Of a DNA stretch of 42,955 nt, positions 14,749-23,318 are shown piece by piece. How positions within the stretch are numbered: position 1 is the first letter of the stretch; each line of letters opens with the position of its first letter. Source of the DNA: Paracoccus fontiphilus (lineage in GTDB: Bacteria > Pseudomonadota > Alphaproteobacteria > Rhodobacterales > Rhodobacteraceae); NCBI RefSeq assembly GCF_017356265.1, contig NZ_JAFNAW010000031.1, positions 1 to 42,955 on the forward strand, read 5' to 3'. The translations under genes and the position numbers were made by a program. The notes under the pieces are model-generated. The model had not been told where the DNA came from and did no database searches. It saw nothing but the letters and a program-made list of their open reading frames with translations.

Positions 14749-16008
14749 ATGTCCCGGCTGCGCTGGATCTTGTCGCGGCTGCGCCGGACATTGTGGGTCC
14801 GCGTGTCGTTCTATGCGGTGCTGGGGGTGTTCGCGGCCATCGCCGCCACGCTGGCCTCGCTGCTGCCCTGGCCGCTGCCCATCGACATCAGCGCCGAGGC
14901 GATCGACAGCCTGCTGAACGTCATCGCCTCGTCCATGCTGGCGGTCACGACATTCTCGGTCACGGCGCTGACCTCGGCCTACGGGTCTGCCACGTCGAAC
15001 GCGACGCCGCGCGCCACCCGCCTGCTGACCGAGGACGACTTCATCCAGTCGGTGCTGGCGACCTTCATCGGGTCGTTCCTGTTCAGCATCGTCGGCCTCG
15101 TGGCGCTGCGGGTCAGCGTCTATGGCCCGCAGGGGCGGGCGCTGCTGTTCGTGACCACCGTTCTGGTGATCGTCCTGATCGTGCTGGCGCTGCTGCGCTG
15201 GATTCACCAGCTGACCAAGCTGGGCCGCGTGGGCGACACCATCGACCGGCTGGAAAACGCCACCCGCCGGTCCATGGAGGCGCGGCTGGACCTGCCCTTC
15301 CTGGGCGGGCGCCCGCTGCCCCCCGACGCGCCGGCCGCACCCGCCGTCCTGTCGGATCAGGTGGGCTATGTCGAATTCATCGACACCGCCGCGCTGTCGG
15401 ACCTGTGCGATAAGCAGGACCTTCACCTGGACATCCGCGTCCTGCCCGGCGCGTTCCTCTATCACGGCACCCCGCTGGCCGTGATCCAGGGGCAGCCCCT
15501 CACCGAGGATCTGGCCGCCGCGATCCGCCGGGCCTTCACCATCGCCAGGGCCCGGTCCTTCGACCAGGACCCGCGCTTTGGCATCATTGCCCTGGCCGAG
15601 GTCGCCCTGCGCGCCCTGTCCCCCGCCGTGAACGACCCCGGCACCGCCATCGACGTGATCGGCCGTCAGGCGCGGCTGCTGACCCTGTGGTCCGAAGGCT
15701 GGCACAAGGCCGAACTGCATCGGGCCAGATACCCCCGCCTGCGCGTGCCGCCGCTGCGCTACGACGACATCCATGACGACGCCTTCCGCCTGATCGGCCG
15801 CGACGCGGCGGGGCAGATCGACGTGCTGACCCGTCTGCTGAAGGCCCTGGACGCGCTGACCCGCATCGGACCGGACGCCGCGCGCCAGGCAGCCGAGGCG
15901 CAATTGCGCCTTGCCTGCGCAAGGGGGCTGGAAGGCCTGCCCGCGCCGGACAAGGACCGGCTGCGGCGGCTGATGGAGGATCTGGGCCGCGTAGCGGGCC
16001 GGGCGTGA
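14749..16008 (+). CDS. DUF2254 domain-containing membrane protein
   Basis: A 419-residue predicted inner-membrane protein of family DUF2254, whose function is unknown. Four hydrophobic helices are visible in the first 170 residues (FYAVLGVFAAIAATLASLLP; SLLNVIASSMLAVTTFSVTA; FIQSVLATFIGSFLFSIVGL; ALLFVTTVLVIVLIVLALLR), followed by a large soluble domain containing VGYVEFIDTAALSDLCDKQD and the conserved DPRFGIIALAEVALRALSPA then VNDPGTA. It starts 3 bases after the binding-protein stop, so it belongs to the pcs operon by position. Confidence 0.88.
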   Translation: MSRLRWILSRLRRTLWVRVSFYAVLGVFAAIAATLASLLPWPLPIDISAEAIDSLLNVIASSMLAVTTFSVTALTSAYGSATSNATPRATRLLTEDDFIQSVLATFIGSFLFSIVGLVALRVSVYGPQGRALLFVTTVLVIVLIVLALLRWIHQLTKLGRVGDTIDRLENATRRSMEARLDLPFLGGRPLPPDAPAAPAVLSDQVGYVEFIDTAALSDLCDKQDLHLDIRVLPGAFLYHGTPLAVIQGQPLTEDLAAAIRRAFTIARARSFDQDPRFGIIALAEVALRALSPAVNDPGTAIDVIGRQARLLTLWSEGWHKAELHRARYPRLRVPPLRYDDIHDDAFRLIGRDAAGQIDVLTRLLKALDALTRIGPDAARQAAEAQLRLACARGLEGLPAPDKDRLRRLMEDLGRVAGRA

Positions 16009-16051
16009 TTTCCGCTTTTCATTTGCCATGGCACGCGGCATAGTCCCGGCC

Positions 16052-16150
16052 ATGACCCGGATGCTGGACATTCCCACCGCCCCGACCGCGCCCTTCGGCG
16101 CGCGCGTGGCCGTGAACCTCCGCGGTCTGCTGCTTCTTACGCTGCGCTGA
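16052..16150 (+). CDS. Leucine-rich leader peptide upstream of leuA (regulatory ORF)
   Basis: A 32-codon ORF beginning MTRMLDIPTA and ending VNLRGLLLLTLR. Seven of 32 residues are Leu, with four in a row at codons 26-29 (CTG CTG CTT CTT) and one more at codon 31; CTT is an uncommon Leu codon in this GC-rich genome. Position and composition are those of a leader that senses charged leucyl-tRNA, like enterobacterial leuL, although the sequence is unrelated. The ORF is 77 bases before the leuA start. It shows no resemblance to a functional protein, so its product is probably dispensable while its translation is the signal. Confidence 0.8.
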   Translation: MTRMLDIPTAPTAPFGARVAVNLRGLLLLTLR

Positions 16151-16220
16151 GCGGGTCTTCCGGGCCGCCGCTCAGCCAGGAAGTGCCCGGGTTTCCCGCA
16201 GACAGACCCCGTAAGAAAGC
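16132..16220 (+). promoter_or_regulatory. leuA leader RNA: alternative structures linking the leader codons to the leuA ribosome site
   Basis: Three helices can be drawn. Outer: GCTTCTTACG (16132-16141, the Leu-Leu-Thr codons) pairs with CGTAAGAAAGC (16210-16220), 10 pairs with one bulged A (16216). The second strand contains AAGAAAG, the only plausible leuA Shine-Dalgarno, 8 bases before its ATG. Hairpin A: GCTGAGCGG (16146-16154) with CCGCTCAGC (16168-16176). Hairpin B: GCGGG/CCCGC plus CCGGGC/GCCCGG in 16151-16165 and 16185-16199 with a 4x4 internal loop. A and B share a strand, so they exclude each other. No T-tract follows, which argues against a classic intrinsic attenuator. Confidence 0.65.
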
Positions 16221-16227
16221 ACCAGTC

Positions 16228-17784
16228 ATGACCGACAAGAACCGCGTCCTCATTTTCGACACCACCCTTCGCGACGGCGAACAGTCGCCCGGCGCCACCA
16301 TGTCCCACGAGGAAAAGCTGGAAATCGCGTCCATGCTGGACGAGATGGGCGTGGACATCATCGAGGCGGGCTTTCCCATCGCCTCGGAAGGCGACTTCGC
16401 CGCCGTCAGCGACATCGCGAAACAGGCGAAGAACAGCGTGATCTGCGGCCTCGCCCGCGCGCAACTGCCCGACATCGACCGCTGCTGGGAGGCCGTGCGT
16501 CACGCCCGCCGCCCCCGCATCCATACCTTCATCGGCACCTCGCCCCTGCACCGGGCCATTCCGAACCTGGACATGGACCAGATGGCCGAGCGGATCGAGC
16601 AGACCGTGACCCATGCCCGCAACCTCTGCGACAACGTGCAATGGTCGCCCATGGACGCGACGCGGACCGAACACGACTACCTGTGCCGCGTGGTGGAAAT
16701 CGCCATCAAGGCGGGCGCCACCACGATCAACATCCCCGACACCGTGGGCTATACCGCGCCCCGCGAATCGGCCGACCTGATCCGGATGCTGCTGGAGCGC
16801 GTGCCGGGGGCGGAAAACGTGGTCTTTGCCACCCATTGCCATAACGACCTGGGCATGGCGACCGCCAACGCCCTGGCCGCCGTGGAAGCCGGCGCGCGCC
16901 AGATCGAATGCACCATCAACGGCTTGGGCGAACGCGCCGGCAACACCGCGCTGGAGGAGGTGGTGATGGCGCTGAAGGTGCGCCACGACATCATGCCCTA
17001 CGACACCGGCATCGACACGACCAAGATCATCGGCATCTCGCGCCGGGTGGCGCAGGTCTCGGGCTTCCCGGTCCAGTTCAACAAGGCCATCGTCGGCAAG
17101 AACGCCTTCCTGCACGAATCCGGCATCCACCAGGACGGCGTGCTGAAGAACGTCGAGACCTTCGAGATCATGCGCCCCGCCGACATCGGCCTCAATGAAA
17201 CCAACATCGCCATGGGCAAGCATTCGGGCCGCGCCGCCCTGCGCGCCAAGCTGGCCGATCTGGGATACGAGGTCGGCGACAACCAGTTGAAGGACATCTT
17301 CGTCCGCTTCAAGGCCTTGGCCGACCGCAAGAAAGAGGTATACGACGATGACATCGTGGCGCTGGTCCAGGATGCCTCGGCCAATACCGGCGACGACCAC
17401 CTGCAGGTCAAGCACCTGCGCGTGGTCTGCGGCAGCGACGGGCAGTCGGCGGACCTGACCATGATCGTCGACGGACAGGAACAGACGGTCCATGCCACCG
17501 GCGACGGCCCGGTCGATGCCTGCTTCAACGCGGTCAAGCAGATCTTCCCGCACAACGCCACGTTGAAGCTGTACCAAGTCCATGCCGTTACTGAAGGCAC
17601 CGACGCGCAGGCGACCGTCAGTGTTCGGATGGAGGAGGACGGCCGCATCGTGAACGGTCAGGCCGCCGACACCGACACGATCCTGGCCAGCGTGAAAGCC
17701 TATGTGGGCGCGCTGAACCACCTGATCGTCCGCCGCACGCGTGCGGGCAAGGACGGCAAGGAAATCAGCATGTATTCGCACTGA
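16228..17784 (+). CDS. leuA: 2-isopropylmalate synthase
   Basis: First committed step of leucine synthesis: acetyl-CoA plus 2-oxoisovalerate gives 2-isopropylmalate. The 518-residue protein has the N-terminal TIM barrel with FDTTLRDGEQSPGATM (metal Asp11, Arg15) and the metal-binding THCHNDLG (His203, His205), then GLGERAGNTALEEV. A linker leads to the C-terminal LeuA regulatory domain (from about residue 390: HLQVKHLRVVCGSDG), which binds leucine for feedback inhibition. The start was set at 16228, 45 bases inside a longer frame, because homology begins at MTDKNRVLIFDTTLRDGEQ. It is preceded by a leucine-rich leader, so both expression and activity are probably leucine-controlled. Confidence 0.95.
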   Translation: MTDKNRVLIFDTTLRDGEQSPGATMSHEEKLEIASMLDEMGVDIIEAGFPIASEGDFAAVSDIAKQAKNSVICGLARAQLPDIDRCWEAVRHARRPRIHTFIGTSPLHRAIPNLDMDQMAERIEQTVTHARNLCDNVQWSPMDATRTEHDYLCRVVEIAIKAGATTINIPDTVGYTAPRESADLIRMLLERVPGAENVVFATHCHNDLGMATANALAAVEAGARQIECTINGLGERAGNTALEEVVMALKVRHDIMPYDTGIDTTKIIGISRRVAQVSGFPVQFNKAIVGKNAFLHESGIHQDGVLKNVETFEIMRPADIGLNETNIAMGKHSGRAALRAKLADLGYEVGDNQLKDIFVRFKALADRKKEVYDDDIVALVQDASANTGDDHLQVKHLRVVCGSDGQSADLTMIVDGQEQTVHATGDGPVDACFNAVKQIFPHNATLKLYQVHAVTEGTDAQATVSVRMEEDGRIVNGQAADTDTILASVKAYVGALNHLIVRRTRAGKDGKEISMYSH

Positions 17785-17794
17785 CGACGCATGC

Positions 17795-17822
17795 TGCGGG
17801 GCGCGCCTGCCTGCGCCCCGCA
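17795..17822 (+). terminator. Strong GC hairpin after leuA
   Basis: Perfect 10-bp stem TGCGGGGCGC (17795-17804) and GCGCCCCGCA (17813-17822) with an 8-base loop, 10 bases after the leuA stop. No T-tract follows, but the strength and position suggest a terminator or 3'-end stabiliser. Confidence 0.55.
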
Positions 17823-18022
17823 CCTGCCGGATTAACCCTGTACAAAAAGACACCCGCATCGCGTGTGGTGCCACGTTGACCGGCACGTCAGTCGATGCGA
17901 AAAACGTGTCACTTCGATCATCAGGAAAACTGACGGCGAATGTGTCGATGTGGCAGGCATGAGGCTGCCGCATCTTCGGTTATGGTTTGCGCCGGTTGTG
18001 GCGCGTGTTCACGAGGATGAAG

Positions 18023-18613
18023 ATGCGGGTTATCTGTCTCGCCATGGCGGCTGCCATGCTGTCGGCAGGCGCGGTCGGCGCCGCCACGCTGAAGGAAGGC
18101 TTCGGGGCCGACGAGTTTTCGGGCGACTGGAAAAAGCCCACGATGATCGCCGCCGGGGTCGACGGTATCTCGGGCAGCTGGGGCAGCCACAACGACTACG
18201 ACATCCTAGGCTTCAGACTGAAGGGCGGGGCGCAGACCGTCACGCTCACGTTTTCGCCCAAGGCGCCGATCGGCGACAGGGACTGGTCGTTCTCGGCCGG
18301 CGGTGAGATCCATTACCAGACCTTCGCCCCCCGCTACGGCATCTGGGAGGGCATGAAGATCGGCAAAGTCGACATGACCCATGCGACCCGCGGGAACGAC
18401 TTTACCTACACGCTGAGCCTGGACGAGAAGTTCGACGGGCTGCTGTATCTGTCGCTTTACGGCACCCATGGCAGCCTGAACTACAACATCAGCGTGCCGG
18501 GCAATGCCTTGTCCGAAGCGCAGCCCGCGCCCGTGCCGCTGCCTGCGGGCGCGGCGCTGCTGCCGGCGGGCCTTGCCGCAATGGCACTGCTGCGCCGCCG
18601 CAGGAAACGCTGA
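18023..18613 (+). CDS. VPLPA-CTERM sorting domain-containing exported protein
   Basis: A 196-residue protein with a Sec signal peptide (MRVICLAMAAAMLSAGAVGAA) and a C-terminal tripartite sorting tail: a VPLPAG motif, a hydrophobic helix (ALLPAGLAAMALL) and a basic end (RRRRKR). This is the VPLPA-CTERM signal of Rhodobacterales, a relative of PEP-CTERM, handled by exosortase-type enzymes. The mature part (about 145 residues) has several aromatic and Gly-rich beta strands but no recognised domain. The start was chosen at 18023 because GAGG sits six bases upstream; ATG codons two and twelve codons earlier are possible. No exosortase is encoded in this window. Confidence 0.85.
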   Translation: MRVICLAMAAAMLSAGAVGAATLKEGFGADEFSGDWKKPTMIAAGVDGISGSWGSHNDYDILGFRLKGGAQTVTLTFSPKAPIGDRDWSFSAGGEIHYQTFAPRYGIWEGMKIGKVDMTHATRGNDFTYTLSLDEKFDGLLYLSLYGTHGSLNYNISVPGNALSEAQPAPVPLPAGAALLPAGLAAMALLRRRRKR

Positions 18614-18631
18614 GGCGCGTGCGGCGATGGC

Positions 18632-18663
18632 AAGGGCGCTCGTGCGGGTCACGGGCGCCTTTT
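18632..18663 (+). terminator. Rho-independent terminator after the VPLPA-CTERM gene
   Basis: AAGGGCGC (18632-18639) pairs with GCGCCTTT via one G-U, extended inward across a single mismatch by CGTG/CACG around the loop CGGGT. A TTTT tract closes it. It is 18 bases after the stop and insulates the mre operon. Confidence 0.7.
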
Positions 18664-18819
18664 CTGCTGTCGGACCTCGGCTGAATCGTGATGATGCCCG
18701 GTTTCGCCGATGCGGGGAACAGGGCTTCCCCGCCGCCGCCGAGGCTTTTATATGGGGGCACTGCCGCGCCTGTCGATTCAGCGTCGTGGCAGCGCTGTCA
18801 GCGCACAAAAACGGGCACA

Positions 18820-19886
<1,067 letters not shown>

Positions 19887-19913
19887 GAGGCGGCCCGGAA
19901 AGGGGCTGCGTGA

Positions 19914-20849
19914 ATGGCACGCAAGGGACCAGATTTCGCCACACCCGTCCGGCGCGTGCTGATCGCGCTGATGGCGCTTGTCCTGATCGCGCTGTTCCTG
20001 TTCTGGCGGATCGACAGCCCGCGCGCCGAACGGATGCGAATCGCCATCATCGACCGGGTGGTGCCGTCCTTCGAATGGGCGCTGGCCCCGGTCACGCAGG
20101 CCGGCCAGATGATCGGCGGGTTCCAGTCCTATGCCCGCATCTACCAGCAGAACCAGGAACTGCGGCGCGAGCTGCAGAAGATGCAGGCCTGGAAGGAAGC
20201 CGCCGTCCAGCTTGAACAGGAAAACTCCAAGCTGATGGCACTGAACAAGGTCCGCATCGACCCGGCGCTGACCAGCGTCACCGGCATGGTGATGGTGGAC
20301 AGCGGCTCGGCCTTCCGGCAGTCGGTGCTGCTGAACGTGGGCACCGACGACGGCATCGTCGAGGGCTGGGCCACCATGGACGGGCTTGGCCTTGTCGGCC
20401 GCATCTCGGGCGTGGGCAAGCGGACCAGCCGCGTGGTGCTGCTGACCGACCCGTCCTCGCGCATCCCGGTGTCCGTCCAGCCTTCGGGCGAACGGGCGCT
20501 GCTGACGGGTGACAACACGCCGCAGCCCTTCCTGGACTTCATCGAGACGCCGGACAACGTGCGTCCCGGCGACCGGGTCGTCACCTCGGGCGACGGGGGG
20601 GTGTTCCCGCCGGGGCTTCTGGCGGGGCAGGTGGTGCAGGGCAGCGACGGGCGGATGCGGCTGCGCATGGCCGCCGACTACGGCCGGCTGGAATTCCTGC
20701 GCGTGCTGCGGTCCCATCCGGCGGAAACCGTGGTGGACAGCGGCGCCGTCATCACGCCGGGCGACCAGGGGTTCATCGGCCCGCAGATGCCGACCTCGCC
20801 CGTCGAGGCGGCGGCGACATCGGACCCGCTGGCCACGGGGACCGAGTGA
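19914..20849 (+). CDS. mreC: Rod shape-determining protein MreC
   Basis: Bitopic inner-membrane protein that activates PBP2-RodA from the periplasmic side. The 311-residue protein has a short cytoplasmic N-terminus, one membrane helix (VLIALMALVLIALFLFW, about residues 14-30), a coiled coil (about 70-110: QNQELRRELQKMQAWKEAAV then QLEQENSKLMAL) and a beta-rich domain with the family patterns MVDSGSAFRQSVLLNVGTDD and GLVGRIS. It is 27 bases after mreB, and its TGA overlaps the start of mreD. Confidence 0.93.
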   Translation: MARKGPDFATPVRRVLIALMALVLIALFLFWRIDSPRAERMRIAIIDRVVPSFEWALAPVTQAGQMIGGFQSYARIYQQNQELRRELQKMQAWKEAAVQLEQENSKLMALNKVRIDPALTSVTGMVMVDSGSAFRQSVLLNVGTDDGIVEGWATMDGLGLVGRISGVGKRTSRVVLLTDPSSRIPVSVQPSGERALLTGDNTPQPFLDFIETPDNVRPGDRVVTSGDGGVFPPGLLAGQVVQGSDGRMRLRMAADYGRLEFLRVLRSHPAETVVDSGAVITPGDQGFIGPQMPTSPVEAAATSDPLATGTE

Positions 20850-21376
20850 TGAGCCGGCAGGGGCTGATCGGCACGCTGCTGTTCTGCGCGACCATGGCGG
20901 CGCTGCTGTTCCTGCGCCTTCTGCCCTTGTCGGCGGGGGACGTGCGGCTGCCCGGCCCGGACCTGGGCCTGTGCCTGACGCTGGCCTGGGTGCTGCGCCG
21001 CCCCGACCAGCTGGCCGCGCCGGTGATCGCGCTGGTCTTCGTGGTCCAGGACATCGTGCTGTTCCATCCCTTGGGCCTATGGCCCGCCATCGTCCTGCTG
21101 GGGTCCGAGGCCGCACGCTTGCGTGAGGCCCGTTGGCGGGATGGGCCGTTCATGGTTGAATGGCTGCGCGTCACGATCCTGATCGGCGTGATGATGCTGT
21201 CCTATCGTATCGTGCAGGTGCTGTTCATGATGCCGGTTCCGGCCCTGGGTCAGGTGATCCTGCAATTCATCGCCACCGTCGCCGCCTATCCGCTGGTGGT
21301 CCTGGCCGCGCGGGCGCTGATCGGCCTGCGCCGCGTCACCTTTACCGAGGCCGAGCAGATGGGGGCCGCGCGATGA
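20849..21376 (+). CDS. mreD: Rod shape-determining protein MreD
   Basis: Small polytopic membrane partner of MreC. The 175-residue sequence is almost wholly hydrophobic with about five membrane helices (for example LIGTLLFCATMAALLFLRLL, then PVIALVFVVQDIVLFHPLGL and the helix before VLAARALIGLRR). Sequence conservation in this family is low, so the call relies on both hydrophobicity and position between mreC and mrdA. The ATG at 20849 overlaps the mreC stop (TGATG); a GTG one codon earlier is also usable. The end overlaps the mrdA start (ATGA). Confidence 0.88.
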   Translation: MSRQGLIGTLLFCATMAALLFLRLLPLSAGDVRLPGPDLGLCLTLAWVLRRPDQLAAPVIALVFVVQDIVLFHPLGLWPAIVLLGSEAARLREARWRDGPFMVEWLRVTILIGVMMLSYRIVQVLFMMPVPALGQVILQFIATVAAYPLVVLAARALIGLRRVTFTEAEQMGAAR

Positions 21377-23313
21377 CCGACACGCCCCGGCAGAACGACG
21401 GGAACGGCCGCCGGATCGGCCGCCGCGGGCTGATGCTGGCGGGCATCCAGCTGGGCGTGGTCACGACCCTGGCCCTGAAGCTGCGGTCGATGCAGGTCGA
21501 ACACGCCGAGCAGTACCGGATGCTGGCCGACGGCAACTCCATCAAGATCCGCCTGCTGGTGCCCGCGCGCGGTCTGATCCACGACCGCAACGGCATCGTG
21601 ATCGCCGGGAACGAGCAGAACTACCGCGTCACCCTGACCCGCGAGGAGGCGGGCGGCGAGGTCGAACCCGTGCTGCGCCGCCTGGCCCGGTTGATCCCCA
21701 TCAGCGACGCCCGCATGGCCGAGCTGCTGGACGAATTCGCCAGGCGCAGCGCGATCACCCCCATCGTCCTGGCCGACCGCCTGAGCTGGGAACAGTTCAG
21801 CTCCATCGCGGTCAATGCGCCCGCGCTGGCGGGCGTCACGCCGGAATCGGGGCTGTCGCGTGTCTATCCCCGCGCGGGCGATCTGGCGCATGTGCTGGGC
21901 TATGTCGGCCCCGTCAGCGATTACGACCTGTCCAAGATCGAGGACCCCGATCCCGTCCTGATGCTGCCCGAGTTCCAGCTGGGCAAGGTCGGCTTCGAGG
22001 CGCGGATGGAGGATCACCTGCGCGGCAAGGCGGGCCAGCGCCGGGTCGAGGTGAACAGCGCAGGCCGCGAGATGCGGCAGTTGTCGCGCCAGGAAGGCGA
22101 GCAGGGCGCGACCGTGCAGATGACCATCGACGCGCGGCTGCAGAACTATGCCGCGCAGCGCATGGGCGAGGAAAGCGCGGCCGCCGTCGTCATGGACGTG
22201 CAGACGGGCGACATCCTGACGATCTGTTCCTCGCCTTCCTTCGATCCGAACAAGTTCGTGCGCGGCATTTCATCGCCCGACTACAAGGCGCTGATGAACC
22301 ACGACCACCGCCCGCTGGCCGACAAGACGGTGCAGGGCGTCTATCCGCCGGGTTCGACCTTCAAGATGGTCACGCTGCTGGCGGGTCTGGAAGCGGGGGT
22401 CATCAATGCCGGGTCGCGCTTCTATTGCCCCGGCTACACCACCGCGGGCGGGCGCCGCTTCCATTGCTGGCGCAAGGGCGGCCATGGCACCGTCGACGCC
22501 GTGACCAGCCTGTCGCACAGTTGCGACGTGTATTACTACGAACTGGCGCAGAAGGTCGGCATCGACCGCATCGCCGCCATGGCCCGCAAGCTGGGGCTGG
22601 GCCAGCGCCACGACCTGCCCATGTCCGCCGTGGCCGAGGGGATCGCGCCCGACCGGGCCTGGAAGCAGGCGCGGCACGGGCAGGCCTGGCAGGTGGGCGA
22701 CAGCCTGAACGCCTCGATCGGGCAGGGCTATGTGCTGGCCTCACCGCTGCAACTGGCGGTGATGACCGCGCGCATCGCCTCGGGGCGCGAGATCAGGCCC
22801 CGGCTGGTCCGGGCCATCGACGGCGTGCAGCAGCCGGTCCCGGACTTCCCCGTTCTGGACGTGAACCCCGCCTTTCTGCGCGTGGCGCGCCTGGGCATGG
22901 ACGAGGTGATGAATTCCGCGACCGGCACCGCCCGGCGGTCGCGCATCGTCCGCGAGGACTGGCGCATGGCGGGCAAGACCGGCACAAGCCAGGTCCGCAA
23001 CATCACCGCCGCCGAACGCGCGCGGGGCGTGGTGTCGAACGACCAGTTGCCCTGGGAACGCCGCGACCATGCGCTGTTCGTCTGCTATGCCCCCTATGAC
23101 GCGCCGCGCTATGCAGTGTCGGTGGTGGTGGAACATGGCGGCGGCGGCTCCGCCGTCGCGGCGCCGGTGGCCCGCGACATCCTGCTGTTCGCCCTTGCGG
23201 GGGGGCTGCCGCCGCTGGACGCCGTGCCGGGGGACCAGCGCGACGCGATGGAGGAACGCCACAACGCCATGCACCTGTTCACGCCGGAAGCGCCGCGCCT
23301 GACGCGGGCCTGA
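21373..23313 (+). CDS. mrdA: Penicillin-binding protein 2 (elongation transpeptidase)
   Basis: Class B PBP that cross-links peptidoglycan during elongation together with RodA. The 646-residue protein has an N-terminal membrane anchor (LMLAGIQLGVVTTLALKL), a pedestal/dimerisation region and the C-terminal transpeptidase. Active-site motifs are S328-T-F-K331 (PPGSTFK), S-C-D in SLSHSCDVYYY and K535-T-G537 (MAGKTGTSQ). The S-x-D second motif is normal for PBP2. The start was placed at 21373, where ATG overlaps the mreD stop; the frame extends further upstream without homology. Confidence 0.95.
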   Translation: MTDTPRQNDGNGRRIGRRGLMLAGIQLGVVTTLALKLRSMQVEHAEQYRMLADGNSIKIRLLVPARGLIHDRNGIVIAGNEQNYRVTLTREEAGGEVEPVLRRLARLIPISDARMAELLDEFARRSAITPIVLADRLSWEQFSSIAVNAPALAGVTPESGLSRVYPRAGDLAHVLGYVGPVSDYDLSKIEDPDPVLMLPEFQLGKVGFEARMEDHLRGKAGQRRVEVNSAGREMRQLSRQEGEQGATVQMTIDARLQNYAAQRMGEESAAAVVMDVQTGDILTICSSPSFDPNKFVRGISSPDYKALMNHDHRPLADKTVQGVYPPGSTFKMVTLLAGLEAGVINAGSRFYCPGYTTAGGRRFHCWRKGGHGTVDAVTSLSHSCDVYYYELAQKVGIDRIAAMARKLGLGQRHDLPMSAVAEGIAPDRAWKQARHGQAWQVGDSLNASIGQGYVLASPLQLAVMTARIASGREIRPRLVRAIDGVQQPVPDFPVLDVNPAFLRVARLGMDEVMNSATGTARRSRIVREDWRMAGKTGTSQVRNITAAERARGVVSNDQLPWERRDHALFVCYAPYDAPRYAVSVVVEHGGGGSAVAAPVARDILLFALAGGLPPLDAVPGDQRDAMEERHNAMHLFTPEAPRLTRA

Positions 23314-23318
23314 TCGCC

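Noticed and set aside
12913..17973. A 1686-codon open frame on the minus strand
   Set aside because: It runs antisense through pcs, the binding protein, DUF2254 and leuA, all well-supported genes. Long antisense frames are expected in high-GC DNA, and the translation is rich in Gly/Arg/His/Gln with no family resemblance.
22507..22545. Apparent loss of the SxN motif in PBP2 (S-C-D instead)
   Set aside because: PBP2 enzymes use S-x-D at this position, so S-C-D is normal.
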